A DNA stretch of 64,000 nucleotides from Microcebus murinus (GCF_040939455.1 NC_134129.1:18426001-18490000), one strand, 5' to 3'; positions 49,697-63,096 are shown, counted from the stretch's first letter. Made by a program: numbers and translations. Notes: generated by a model not told the origin, from the letters alone.

Positions 49697-52600
49697 GTAG
49701 ATGCTTCCATAAATGTGCTGAATCTCTCATTTTTCCTCTGTTTTTAGTCATGCTATTTTCACATTTTTTTCTAATATTTTGCATTTTTTCTGATATTTTC
49801 CAATATTATGCCCACATTGGTGTGGCAAGTAGTCATTTCTATGCAGAACAAAAATCTTTAAGAGGCTAAACTCTCTTATTACTGAAATAGGCATAAGAAC
49901 ATAACACCTAATCGGAAGAATTATTTATATGCCACAAACGGGCTGGCTGGAAGGTGGTATGCAAACTTCATTCCTTCCTGTACCATTTTTGAAGAGCAGA
50001 TGTAACATTTGTTTGATTCACTTATTGGACAGACTGAAAGACCAAGTATAAGCTGCCTATTAAATCACAGCCTCCATGAAAACAGCTCTGGCTTGGACTA
50101 TAGGTTTTTAGTTCTAAATACACCACTGAATTAAGTACTAAAATAGCATCAAGTATCATATCTGTCTCCCGATTTGTGTATATTTCAGAGTTGGTTTAAC
50201 TTCTGATGACATTTGCAAAAGGTAGTTCAGCTGGTACCTGTGGAATTTTCCACGTGCTGCTTTTGTTGGGTCAGAGACCACAGGAGGAAAAAAAAAAGTC
50301 ACAATGCTTCTGATTTGCTGCCACGACAGGAACATTCCCAGCAGCTTTTTTTTTTTTTTTTTTTTCCTGCTCTCTGTTTTCAGCTGAATTAATTCTGCGT
50401 GCTAGTAGCTCCTTGGTGAAACAGAAATGACTTATACAGCTCCACGCTGGCAGTGAAAAATCCTCACGGGAGCCATTTGTAATTTTGGAAGAAATTCGCA
50501 CTAAAAGCAGCTCGCCCTCACCACACCTTGGCAAGGGAGGGAAGTTTTAGTAACATAGCTATTTTAAGTGATTTGCCCTTCAATACTGAGATAATCCTGA
50601 GATTTTTTTTTCCCTCCTACCACCTCTGCCATTTGGTTGCTTTTGGTACTGTGCTGAGAAAAGATAAGTGGTTTCCAATTCAATTAACGATTGCAACCCT
50701 AATTGGTAATTACCATTCTTTCAGCTCTAGCTCCTTTCCATCTTTTCATGGCAATTACATATTCATATGCTAGATAAGGCTCAAGGAGCACTTTTTAAAA
50801 AGTCTTCCTTGTGTTCGTCACTCCTGCCTCTGAACCCTGTTAGCATGTTGTGCATACCCTACTTATAATAGCATAATATTGCAACAAGAGCGTAACATTT
50901 ATTGAGGACTTCTTATACCACCAAGCCACCCTGCTAAGCACTTCTTATCCATGATGGTCATTTGCTTTTCTTAAGGATGATACGAGAAAGGCGATGTTGG
51001 TACTGCATCCTCATGTCATAGGTGAAAATGCCCTGCCTCCCACATCTCTGCCCAGGCAGTGCTCAGCAACTTTATGTAGTGCATTGCACAAAATATTTTG
51101 TAAAATTTAATGAGAGGAAATCAAACATTAGCCTTACGTGCCACAAGGAAAGATTTATTTTTGAAGAGATACGAAATGCTTTGAGCTCTTGAACTGTATG
51201 CCACTTCTAGATACAAGCTTCAATTACATTATACATTTGATCACATCACATATGTTTGTTAATTTGGTTCCTTTCTACACAGGCGTTTTCAATATACTAC
51301 CTATTTGTATGTTTGCTCGTAGGGACGTTTTCTTCTACCTGAAAAGCATTCATTGTCCCATTTGCTGATAAAAACAATGATTAAGATACCATTAAGAACC
51401 TCTGGAAAGAGCAACGTTTTTTTTATAAAATTGTATCTGAAGAAAATTGTATGTGTCTGACTCCTATTCTTTGTGATTCAGAAATAATCCAATGATAGCT
51501 TGAAATTAACGATAATCTCCAAGAAAAAAAAAAGGGGTGTCAGATACCTGCTAATCTGTGTCTTACCCATCAATCTACAATAAACTCTCATCCCATGATG
51601 AGACATCTCTACTTATATTCCAGCTGCTCGCTGACCTCATAGCAGATAAACAACTGCCCAAGTCACCTGTTTTTAACTAACGGAAGTAGCTTTCCCATCT
51701 CTGGGACCTCCCAGGTCACTACCAAGGCCCTCTAGGTGGAGCATGGGTACAAGAAGAGAGTAATGCATTCTTCCTCTGAGCACCAAACTTTCAGAATTAT
51801 ACTTATTGGTGAATTAAAAGCAAGAAAATGTGGTTCAAGAGAAAAGCAAAAGTAATTTCCGGAAACAAGGAGATTCTCTGAAGCATAGGTAAAAGGCCGA
51901 TATTTCCGACTTTTCCGTGGGCTTTGAGTCATACCGAAGTCTCCCTTTCATTCGTGTGACCTTCTCTTACTGGACTTAAACTCTACTCATCTGTACCTGA
52001 GATTCAGCCCCCCTTAGAACACTGGCCCATCTGGTCTATGTTTGAATATAATATTTATTTTAGCATTAGTTACTGACTAAGAATCCACATTCAAGGTTAT
52101 AACTGAGTGTATTTTCTCAAGTAAATGGGAGAAACAAGAAAGAATTGCTTCAAGTTAAGGAAAACAAACAGTTTGCCTATCTTTAATATGCCTGTCATAA
52201 GAACATGCCCAGCTTTCCTAAGGAGAGCTCTAAATACTTCCAGACATTTCGATGGTAACAAAAAATGTTATGCCGTTTTCTTTCTTTCCAACCACATCAT
52301 GAATGAACTTAACTTTCCTTATAGCTCCATAATTTCCAAAGGAGGTAAGAAGACCAGCAGCCTAGGCAGTTAAAATAGCTGTTTCCATCCATAGAGTCTG
52401 TATTTAATCCAATTCTGGATATAGTTTGTGATTAACTGTAAACATCTGTGTTTTAATAGTTTTTCTGATAAGTGGCAGTCCATAGGTCTGTAGTAAGAAC
52501 TAGCTGAGTTAAAGAGGCAAACCATTGTAAGTATGCTGAACAACAGAAATAGTCATTAAATAAAAACGGTGACACCACCAGTGTATACAATCACATCAAC

Positions 52601-53668
52601 AATGACAGATTAATTGTAACATTAATTTAATGTACTGCCAAATTGGATGCATCATTTCTGAATGTTAACTTAATTAAGTTTGTAACAACACATAAATAAC
52701 TGTTTTCGAGAAAGCTATCGCAAGAGAAAACAGAAACCAGCTTACTGAATCCACCTGTATTTAGTCACATGATATTAATATAATACCTAACAAAATGCTA
52801 CAGAAATTTCATTCTTAGGAACCAAGAATATATGTGTACAATAAAATTTACAGCATTTCCTGACCATTATGCAAACTTACATTTTTTGTATAAGCATTAG
52901 AGAGATGTTATCGAACATGATACCACATAGTGAAAGTTGTATGTAGCTAAATAGTATAGCAGCTAAATAGAGCGGATTCCTTTTTGCTGTTTATATAGCA
53001 GACACTCTGCTGGGTGCCGTAGTACCAAGCTAACATTTCCTTTTTCTCTGGTAGCAATGGCCTTTGGTAGCTCGAAGAATTGCTACTGAAACAGGTTCAG
53101 CTTGAATACATAACCTGCTGTGAGCTATAAAATATTAAAACTCCAACTTCTTTCCTTAGACCGTGATACCAAAAGAAACCCTCCACAATGCACGTTTCAG
53201 AATTGTAATCCATGTGTGATCTTGATGGTAAATGTCATCAGTTGCTTAAAACAGTCAAGCCACAGGAAGCCACGACAGTGTAATAATAATCTTCCTGATT
53301 GAATAAATATCCTTGAAAGTCAAAGTCTGCTTTAGAAGGCACAACTTAAAAAACGAATCTGAACCTTTTTCAAAGCAGGAAAATATGCTCTTTTTCTATT
53401 TAGTCAAGATGACTTTTTGAATTATCACTTCTGCTTGTCTTTTTTTTTTTTAATTGATGACTAAGAGATTACAATGACTTCATTTCCTCTGTAAATCACA
53501 GAGTTGAGGACATTTACAATCACAGAATGGTTCTCAAAATATTCTGACCTCAGTTTCATCACCCCTGTCACCCTGATCACCCAATTAAAATAGAACAGGA
53601 TTTCTATGCTTTGCTAAAAAAAAAAGTGGGTTATATATGTATTATATTTTCATTAGCTGGCATGAGAG
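49697..53668. other. Largest repeat-poor block
   Basis: About 4 kb with few identifiable repeats. 50890-51050 may be an antisense MIR. 50660-50765 is rich in homeodomain-like cores (TTCAATTAACG, CTAATTGGTAATTACC). 52600-52760 also has TTAATTAAG-type motifs. No exon is supported. Confidence 0.45.
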
Positions 53669-53671
53669 TTA

Positions 53672-54136
53672 AGATTGTTTTTTTAATTTAATTTTTTTTT
53701 TAAATTTTAGCATATTATGGGGGTACAAGTGTTAAGGTAACTAATATTGCCCATGCCTCCCCTCCCCCCTCAAGTAAGAGCTTCAAGCATGTCCATCCCC
53801 CAAACGTTGCACATCTCACTCATTGTGTTTGTATACACCCATCCCCTCCTCCCCCCTCCCACCCTCCCGACACCCGATAAATGTTACTCCTATGTGTCCA
53901 CTTCGATGTTGATCCGTTAATACCAATTTGCTGGTGAGTACATGTGTGCTGGTTTTTCCATTCTTGGGATGCTTCACTTAGTAGAATGGGTTCCAGCTCT
54001 ATCCAGGAATATACAAGAGGTGCTAGATCACCGTTGTTTCTTAAAGCTGAGTAGCACTCCATAGTATACATATACCACATTTTATTAATCCACTCATGGA
54101 TTGATGGGCACTTGGGTTGTTTAGATTTTTTTTTTT
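53672..54136 (-). mobile_element. L1 3' end
   Basis: Antisense L1: T tail, TAGCATATTATGGGGGTACA, 3' UTR of the GTTTGGGGGATGG/GCTTGAAGCTC type (reversed), and the last ORF2 codons (WYMYTMECYSALRNNGD). T-rich AGATT repeats flank it (53672 and 54124), an unclear TSD. Confidence 0.88.
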
Positions 54137-54399
54137 AAAATGGAAGAGCTCATTGAACAGATCTCTCCTGACTGCCCTCCATATGCCTGGCATCAGGAAT
54201 ACATCAGAGAACCAAAGAGAGAAAAGCCCATCCCCAGCGGGAGCTGGCATTATTCTCTTGAGGCGACATGGAAAAAGAAAACAAGTAAATGAGAAAATAC
54301 ATGATATTTTGGGTGTTGGTGAGTTCTACTGAGAAAGTGAAGACAACGATGAGGATAGGAAGTAGTGGGTGGGGGCTGGTTTAGGGTGGGGGCTATTTC
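54137..54399. other. No recognised feature
   Basis: Short unique interval. Confidence 0.35.
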
Positions 54400-55256
54400 A
54401 TGCTGAGATCTCAGGGAAAGCCCCACTGGAATAAAAAAGAAAAATATTTGAGCAGAGACCTAAAGGACAGGGGAGAGAAAATCACTCAGGAATCTGGGCA
54501 AAAACACATGCCAGGCGGACAAAAACAAGTCCAAAGGCCTTGAGAAGGGAACTCATGGAACAGACGGGAGGCAGGTGTGGCTGGGGACAGTAGCAGGTGG
54601 GATCAGAAAAGTAGACAGGGCCAGGAAGATTCTACAGGCAAAATTAAGGAAATTTGGTTTTGAGTAAGAAGGGAAGTCCTTGAGATGTGGGAGGCCAGGA
54701 GAGACATTCTCTGACTTGGGGTTTAGGATAATCACTAGGGCTGCTCTGTTCAATATAGATGGGGTTGGAGGAGGTGCTTTGGTACTGAAGCAGAGAAATT
54801 AGTTCAGAAGCTTTTGCCATAATTTAGGATTCAGACAATAGCAACAGCAGTGTGGGGAGAAGTGGTCAGCTTCCGAACATGGTAAGAAGGCGGAGCGTCT
54901 AGGACTTGCTAATGGGTCTGGTACAGGACGCAAAAGAAAGGGACATCAAGAATGACCCCGTCAAATGGACAATCGGAGCAAATCAGACGGATGCTGCTGC
55001 TTCTTGCTGAGATGAGAGAAACCGAGAGAGGAAAAGTCTAGGTCATAGTTGGGGTTGGGAGTAAGGATATTGTTTGTGGACATGTTAAATTTGAAACGTA
55101 CGTTAGACGTCTAAATGGAGATATGTCAAGCAGATGGTTGCATAGAGAGTCTGGAATTTGTGCCTGAGATCTCTGACTTTGGAAATACTGGGAGTGAAGT
55201 TGGTATTGAAAGCCATTGCACTGGATGAAGTGATTCGTGGAGTAAATGGATAAAAA
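54400..55256 (-). mobile_element. L2 LINE remnant (antisense)
   Basis: TTTGAGCAGAGACCTAAAGG, CAAAGGCCTTGAGAAGGGAA and GACATTCTCTGACTTGGGG follow the usual antisense L2 sequence. It is split by the L1 at 55257-56089. Confidence 0.65.
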
Positions 55257-56089
55257 CGAAGATCTGCAGAAGAATGGCCAACAAACATGAAAAAAAATGC
55301 TCAACATCTCTAATCATCAGGGAAATGCAAATCAAAACCACAATGAGATATCACTTAACCCCAGTGAGAATGGCCTTTATCAAAAAATCTCCAAATAACA
55401 AATGCTGGCATGGATGCGGAGAGAGAGGAACACTCCTACACTGCTGGTGGGACTGCAACCTAGCTCAACCTCTGTGGAAAGCAATATGGAGATACCTTAA
55501 AGCGATACAAGTGGATCTACCATTTGATCCAGCAATCCCACTACTGGGCATCTACCCAAAAGATCAAATGACACTCTACAAAAAAGACAGCTGCACTCGA
55601 ATGTTTATAGCAGCACAATTCATAATTGCAAGGCTGTGGAAACTGCCCAAGTGCCCATCAATCCAAGAATGGATTAATAAAATGTGGTATATGTATACCA
55701 TGGAGTACTATTTAGCTCTAAGAAACGATGGTGATACAGCACATCTCATATTTTCCTGGTTAGAGCTGGAACCCATACTACTAAGTGAAGTATCCCAAGA
55801 ATGGAAAAACAAGCACCACATATACTCACCAGCAAACTGGTATTAGCTGAGCAGCACCTAAGTGGACACATAGGTACTACAGTAATAGGGTATTGGGCAG
55901 GTGGGAGGGGGAGGGGGCGGGTGTATACATACATAATGAGTGAGATGTGCACCATCTGGGGGATGGTCATGATGGAGACTCAGACTTGTGGGGGAAGGGG
56001 GGGAAATGGCATTTATTGAAACCTTAAAATCTGTACCCCCATCATATGCCGAAATAAAGGAAAAAAAAAAAACCCGAAGATCTGGAGAA
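55257..56089 (+). mobile_element. Young L1 with open ORF2 C-terminus and TSD
   Basis: CGAAGATCTGCAGAA (55257-55271) and CGAAGATCTGGAGAA (56075-56089) differ at one base. The sense body starts in ORF2 and stays open for 190 codons (55274-55846) from [13 protein letters not shown] to the natural end SPANWY. That covers the cysteine-rich C-terminal domain (CWHCG then [12 protein letters not shown] Cys/His pattern). 3' UTR has G-tracts and an A tail. The truncated product would lack endonuclease and RT, so it is inactive. Confidence 0.96.
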
Positions 56090-57358
56090 TGAACCCTGGG
56101 CTACTCTGAGGTTGGGAAGTTGGGAGATAAGGAATAATCTCAGAGGATGCTGAGAAGGAGTGGATGGCAAGGGAAAAGTCTAGATGGAGTGGTATTCTGC
56201 CAGGCAGAAGGACAAATATTTCAAGAAGGGCCAGGATCACACTCTCACTGAGTCAAGTGACTGAAAATGACCACTAGGATGGCGACATGGAGGTCTTCGC
56301 CGATCCCGACGTGAGTTGTTTTGACGGAGTAGTGGAAATGAAAGCTGATTTCGATGAGTCTGGAAGGAAATGTGTAGAGACAAATTGCAGATAGTGGGTA
56401 TAGTCAACACTTTTACGAGTGTTTGTTGTAAAGAGAAAGAGAGAAATGCAGCTGGATTTGAGATTAAAAAGTACCATGGTAAATGAGACATGGGAAAGAG
56501 AGATACATTTTTTTTTTTTTTCAGACAGGTTGAGTGGAAAGCCCTAAAGAGGGGTGATATAAGGGGCTTGCATGGATGGGCAAGGGGAAGATCTTTCTAG
56601 CCATTTCATGATCAAAAAGCACAGAAACGTTTTAGGAATAGCGTTTTGAGAGAGTGAGGTTCCTGGGGGTACAAACTGCAGCGAATAGAAAAATGCAACC
56701 AGAAAATTACATGAGCGTCCAATCAGGGAAATTCTAAAACATGGGCTGGGGAGTTTATACTTTAAGTGACGTAAACAGGAAATTAGCAGAGGTTTTTTTT
56801 TTTTTTTTCAACAGGTGACTTTTCATGATTGCTTTGGCAGATTGTTTGGATTAGAGAGTTCATTAGAGGATTGAACAGAATGGAACAAAGGAGATAGATA
56901 ATTAGAAAACAATTTCACTTTTGAAGGGGAGGAATAGAGGCCTCAGTTAGAAGGCTGACATAGGACAGATTTGAGAAACATTTCAAAAATTGATAATAAG
57001 TTACCTATAGTGACTGAGAGAAGAAGGAGGTTTGATGACAACACTGAGGTTTTTCTGGAGGGTTCAGGCAGACTGGTGATAAGTTTAACATGCTAACAGA
57101 AGGGGAAAACATTGGTTGGGGGGGAGGCATAGTTTTCTATTTCATGCCAAGTATTCTGATTCAATGCTGACCTAAATTAACCTCCTACGGGGAAGTTCTA
57201 TGAGTCCCCCCAAAATAGGAATGGAAGCAAGAAGGCAAAATGTAGAGAAAAGAAGAGATCAGTTTGGAACAAATGCCCAGAGTGATAAAAAAAAAGGGGA
57301 GGGGGGAAAGTCATCACTTTTGGAGAAAGCCAGGGCTTGGCATTTGTCCCTGTTGTCA
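56090..57358 (-). mobile_element. LINE-like (L2?) antisense continuation
   Basis: Continues the composition and flow of the 54.4-55.2 kb block (GGATGGCGACATGGAGGTCT, GTTTGTTGTAAAGAGAAAGA). Identity is tentative, and from about 57100 on nothing is recognised. Confidence 0.35.
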
Positions 57359-57819
57359 CAGGCGTACCTCATTGTGTCGAGCTTTGCAGACATGGTGTGT
57401 CTTACAAATTGAAAGTCTGTGGCAACCCCACATGGAGCAAGTCTGTCAGCGCCATTTTTTTTTTTTTTTTTTTTAACAACGTGCTCACTTCGAGTCTCTG
57501 TGTCGCGATTTGGTAATTCTCACAATATTGCAGATTTTTCCATTATTATTGTACCTGTCATGGCAATCTGTGATCAGTGGTCTTTGATGTCACTATTGCG
57601 ATTGTTCGGGGGCTCCGTGAACAATGCCGATAGAAGACGGCGAACTTAATTGGTAGGTGCTGTGTGTGTAGGTTCTGACTGCCCCACTGACTGGCCATCC
57701 CGTTTCCCTCCCTCTCCTTGGCTCTCTCTCCCTATTCCTTGAGAAACACCAATATTGAAATTAGGCCAGTTAATAACCTGGCAATGGCTTCTAAGTGTTC
57801 AACTGAAAGGAAGAGTTGC

Positions 57820-58206
<387 letters not shown>

Positions 58207-58330
58207 AATCAAAAGCTAGAAATGATTAAGCGTGGCGAGGAAGCTGTGTCAAAAGCTGAGACAGTCTGAAAGCCAGGCTTCTTGGGCCAAACAGCCAGGT
58301 AGTGAATGCAAAGAAAAAGATCTTGAAGGA

Positions 58331-58455
58331 ATAATATTGCTAAGAATAATATTGCTACTTATTAATAATAAGAATAATAAGATAATAATAACAACAATAA
58401 TAAGATAATAATAATAATAGTAATACTCTTATTAATAATAAGAATAATATTTCTA
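58331..58455. repeat. (AAT)n-type expansion in Tigger1
   Basis: Imperfect AATAATAAGATAATAATAAC repeats replace the short A-rich spot expected at this place in the transposase sequence; GAATAATATTGCTAC-like text is duplicated on both sides. Confidence 0.85.
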
Positions 58456-59711
58456 CTCCAGTGAACACACGAACGATAAAAAGATGAAACAGTCTTCTTG
58501 CAGATATGGAGAAAGTTTTAGTGGCCTGGATAAGAAAGATCAAACCATCCACAACTTCCATTAAGCCAAAACGTACTCCAGAGCAAAGCCTTACGTCTCT
58601 TCAATTCTATAAAAGCCAGGACAGGCAAAGAAGCTGCAGAAGAAAGGTCTGAAGCTAGCAGGAGTTGGTGCTTGAGGTTTAAGGGAAGAAGCTGGGTGAA
58701 GCGGTATGTGCTGATTAGAAGCTGCCGCAGGTTGTCCAAAAGACCTAGCTAAGATCATCACTGAAAGGAGCTATGCTAAACAACAGATTTTCCGCGTAGA
58801 TGAAACAGCCTTACGCGGGAAGAAGATGTCATCTAGGACTTTCGTAGCTAGAGAGGAGTGGTCAATGCCAGGCTTCACATTTTTGAAGGATGGGCTGACT
58901 CTCTTGTTAGGGGCCCATGCACCTGGTGGCCTCAGGTGGAAGCCAATTGTCATTTACCATTCTGAAAATCCAAGGGCCCTTAAGAAGATTATGCTGAAAA
59001 AAGGCTGGATGACAGCATGTCTGTGTATAGCCCAGTTTCCTGAATATATATATCAAGCCCGCTGTTGAGGTCTACTGTTCAGAAAAGAAAAAAAAAGATT
59101 CCTTTCAAAATATGACTGCTCATTAGCAATGCACCTGGTCACCCAAGAGCTCTGATGGAGGTGTAGGAGGAATACACCTGTTGTTTTCGCGCCTGCTAAC
59201 ACAACATCCCTTCCGTAGCCCATGGGTCAAGTAATAGCGTCAACGCCCACGTCTTATCATCTAAGAAATACGTTTTGTAAGGCTATAGCTGCCGTAGACA
59301 GCGATTCCTCTGATGGATCTGGGAAAAGTGAACTGAAAAACCTTCCGGAAAGGAATCACCATTGCAGATGCCATTAAGAACATTCGTGATTCGCGGGAGG
59401 AGGTCAAAACGTCAACGCTGGCAATAGTTTGGAGGTTGATTTCAACTCTCACTGATGACTTTGAGGGGCCCGATACTCCGGTTGAGGAGGTAACTGCAGA
59501 TGTGGTAGAAATAGCCAGAGAGCTAGAATCAGAAGCACAGCCTTAGGAATGTGACCGAATTGCTACGCTCTCACGATAAAACTTTAACAGATGAGGAGTT
59601 GCTTCTTATGCATGAGCAAGGAAAGTGGTTTTATGAGATAGAACCTGCTCCTGGTGGAGATGTGGAGAACATTGTTGAAATGACACGACAGAGGATTAGC
59701 ATCTAGATTCA

Positions 59712-59907
59712 CAGGGGTCCTCAAACTTTTCAAACAGGAGGACAGTCCACTGTCCCTCAGACCATTGGAGAGTGCGCACTGTGGGCCCAGGACAAGTTGG
59801 CTGCTCAGCAGTACAGGCAGCGGCGGCGAAAACACCCGGCGGGCGGGAAAAATGTCCTAGGCTGGCGGCGTGTGCATCTCGGGCCGTAGTTTGAGGACAG
59901 ACGCCTG
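59712..59907 (+). mobile_element. hAT-type MITE, copy 2, nested in Tigger1
   Basis: 196 bp. Ends CAGGGGTCCTCAAACTTT and GTAGTTTGAGGACAGACGCC-TG match copy 1 (one end has a 3-4 nt insertion). The interior differs: GCGGCGGCGAAAACACCCGG, GGCTGGCGGCGTGTGCATC. ATCTAGAT (59701-59708) and ATCTAGAA (59908-59915) look like the 8-bp duplication of Tigger1 target sequence, though three bases (TCA) lie between the left copy and the CAGGGG end. Confidence 0.85.
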
Positions 59908-60422
59908 ATCTAGAATATTGTCTAAACTTAGTCGATAAAGTAGCAGCAGGGTTTGAGAAGACTGACTCTAATTTTGAAAGAAGTTCTACTGTGGGTAAAA
60001 TGCTATCAAAGCGCATCACATGCTATAGAGAAATCTTTCATGAAAGGAAGGGTCAACGGACGGCAGCCAACTTCACTGTTGTCTTATTTTACAAAGTTGC
60101 TGCAGCTGCTCCAGCCTTCAGCAACCACCACTACCCCGACCCGCCAGTGCCATCAACACCAAGGCAAGACCCTCCACTCTCAGGAAGACCATGACTCGCT
60201 GAAGCCTCAGACGACCATTGGCATTTTCTAGCAGTATTTTTAATTAAGGTATGCACGTTGTTTTATAGACATAGTGTTATTGCATATTTATTAGACTGTA
60301 GTATAGTGCAAACACAGCTTTTATATGCACTGGGGAAACCAAGGAAATTGCATGACTTGCTTTACTGCAATATTCTTTCTATTGCAGTGATCCAAACCTG
60401 CAACATCTCTAAGCGATGCCTG

Positions 60423-61714
60423 TCATTGTTTCCTCTCCTGAATTCGGGGTTTCTATCTTCTGAGCACCTAAGCAACTGCTCTCAGGGCCTTGAGAGCTCT
60501 GATGCATGTATCTTAGAGGTGATTTACTAAGTTGCACAAAAAAAGAAGACATTTTAATGAGACACTAGTCCCAACGATTTAACATGATTATACTAACAGA
60601 GTAAAAGACACACAACTATTCACATAATTTGAAACATACCACGTTAGAAAAGATTTAAATATTTAAATAAATAAATTCTTTCTCAACATCAATTTTTTTT
60701 TTTTTATTAAAGCTCACCTTATTTTGTCAGGTCTAAGAAACTCGGTGATTCCTGGTGTATCAATTATTTCATTCTTTTATGGATTTAGGATAGGGTCCTG
60801 ACTTTCATCCCTCACTTTCTAACCCAAGATCACGAAAGCAGAGCAACCATCAGTTGTTCAATTTGAAGGGGTTGTTTACAGTGTTTCACCTGTTTGAAGA
60901 CTGGCCAAGCTTAGAGTGCAGCCAGTGATTTGGAGTTCTCATAAGTAAGACAAATTTAAAACAGGGAAATTTCAAGACATTACCATTCATGGCTCATTTG
61001 GGATCGTATTCTAAAGTACCTCAAGGGGGGTTATTTTTCTCTTGTCTTAAAGTTCCTTGGCAATACTTTCTTTATCTTCCTTCATGCGCTTTTGGTGTCA
61101 GTTTGTGAATGGAGCTATCATTGTGAGTGACGAGCAGCCCAGCTATCCTGGGAGAACTGAGAAACCCAGGGTTTCAACTAGGAGGCAGTTTTCCAACTTC
61201 CACTAAAGGAGGGGGGAAGAAAATCACATGTCTACACGAAACAAACAATGCACATGTGGGTCCAAGAGAAGAAATCTTTATTATGTGAGAGATGAAACAT
61301 TGTTTTTATTAAGAAGGGTTGTTACTGGATCCAGGCAGCATTTGCACGCGGTGGATGGGTTTTAACACGCCAATTCGTCTTTCCAACATCCACTGCCATT
61401 TTAAATGTCGCCGGTTTTTCCCAGTGGCGAGGTAAAACCATGGGAACGGCATTCAAACCACTTCGCAGAGTCCAAGCCAATTTTAACAAATTCATAAAAA
61501 AAAAAAAAAAAAAAAACGCAGCCAAATCTCTCCTTGTACTGCCAAAGTCCTTCCTGTGTATTTTCCAATTAAATGTCCTTTCTCTGAGGAAGCAGGCGTC
61601 TAGAGATGCCAAAACTGGATCACTAATGTCTTTATAACAACGAGACCTTTCTGTTCTCATACCATTTCAAATCCCTTCATCCCACTGGCTTTCGTGAGCA
61701 TTGGTAGAAGTGGC
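60423..61714. other. No confident feature
   Basis: Unique-looking. A minus-strand frame at 61322-61660 is split by a 22-nt poly(A)/poly(T) at about 61496-61517 and is not recognised. Confidence 0.4.
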
Positions 61715-62060
61715 GCATCTATCTGTCCATTCGCTCAGTAGATATTCACTGAGCACCTACTACATACCAAAAACCGTTCTAGACTCTTGAGGATGCATCA
61801 GCGAGCAAAAGAATGTCTTTTCAAGCAGGGAAAGCAAATAATAAGCAAATAAATAAATGCATAAGTAATATAATATTGGGTTGATAAAGGCTATGAAGAA
61901 AAATAGACAAGGGAAAAGAGAGTGACAAAGTGCAGCACTCAAGACAGAATGGGCAAAAAAGACCTCACCGAAGAAGGAACATTTAGAAATCTGAACGGGG
62001 GCAGGACATTGCAGGCTGAGAAAAAGCAGGTGCCCAGGCTAGAGACAGACTCACCTGTAA
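61715..62060 (-). mobile_element. L2 LINE remnant (antisense)
   Basis: TCAGTAGATATTCACTGAGC, CTACTACATACCAAAAACCG and TCAGCGAGCAAAAGAATGTC match the antisense L2 3' end; the following AAATAAATAAATGC and GTGACAAAGTGCAG continue it. Confidence 0.75.
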
Positions 62061-62603
62061 CTTAACGAAGCTTAAGCTTCTAGGCCTCCCACTCAATCAA
62101 ACTCCTGCCAAGTCCCTTCCCTTTAATTCACATGCTCGAACATTTTTTTTTTAATCTGCACAATAAAGACTTTTAACTGCAATTGGTTATGTTTTCTGCC
62201 TCTTTTTTACTCCTACTTCTATTTCCATAATTCTCTCCTCCTTCCTGTCAAGTCGTGGTGGAGTGGTCAGTGGCCTTGTCGGGATCGTGTGGAGATCCTC
62301 ATTTAGTTTGGGTTTGGTGGGGTGTATTCACGTGGTTTGCAGTTACTTTTCACGGAAGCTATTCATGGCTTCCCGGTGTAGGATCCAGGCCCCTCCTGCT
62401 GTCCACTGCCCATCACACGGCAGACAGTGTTGAGGAGTCTCCTAGGGACATGGGATAGTTTACTCTTTCTCCTCAACATTTATCTAACTCTTCCCAAAAC
62501 ACTTATGAGATTTCCTCATTAGCATGCTAATTACCATAGAAATTCTGTAATGGAAAGAGAACTGTTCTCAAGTCAGGAACCTTGCTGTTCTCATAGCTCT
62601 CTC
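62061..62603. other. No recognised feature
   Basis: Unique-looking sequence. Confidence 0.4.
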
Positions 62604-62947
62604 CTTTTTTTTTTTTTTTTTTTTCTGAGACAGAGTCTCACTCTGTTGCCTGGGCTAGAGTGCCGTGGTGTCAGCCTCGCTCACAGCAACCTCAAACTCC
62701 TGGGCTCAAGCGATCCTCCTGCCTCAGCCTCCCGAGTAGCTGGGACTACAGGCATGCACCACCATGCCCGGCTCATTTTTTTTTTTTATATATATATTTT
62801 TAGTTGGCCAATGAATTTCTTTCTATTCTTAGTAGAGACAGGGTCTCGGTCTTGCTCAGGCTGGTTTCGAACTCCTGACCTTGAGCGATCCACCCTCCTC
62901 GGCCTCCCAGAGTGCTGGGATTACAGGCGTGAGCCACCGCGCCCAGC
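62604..62947 (-). mobile_element. Full-length Alu
   Basis: Antisense Alu with 21-nt poly(T). Includes GGTGTCAGCCTCGCTCACAG and linker TTTTAGTTGGCCAATGAATT. The 164-codon plus frame across it is Alu-derived. Confidence 0.94.
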
Positions 62948-63014
62948 GAACCTCTCTCTTGAACTCTTCTCTGTTGTGACTTTCTCACCTACGGGTGACC
63001 TGATCAAATCCATG

Positions 63015-63096
63015 CCTTTGTATAATAAAAATGCCTTTGTATAATAAAAATATTTATTTTTATTATACAAAATATAATCCTTTGTATAATAAAAAT
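63015..63096. repeat. Direct and inverted repeats of an 18-mer, hairpin
   Basis: CCTTTGTATAATAAAAAT occurs at 63015-63032, 63034-63051 and 63079-63096. Its 16-nt reverse complement (63056-63071) pairs perfectly with 63036-63051 across the 4-nt loop 63052-63055. Confidence 0.95.

Noticed and set aside
58826..59068. 80-codon frame as a domesticated transposase gene
   Set aside because: It is an isolated piece of the Tigger1 core with stops and a deletion on both sides.
61322..61660. Minus-strand 112-codon frame with nearby AATAAA as a processed pseudogene
   Set aside because: No parent protein recognised, and the frame depends on translation through a poly(T) run.
62550..63044. 164-codon plus-strand frame
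   Set aside because: It is the well-known antisense Alu reading ([24 protein letters not shown]) and not a gene.
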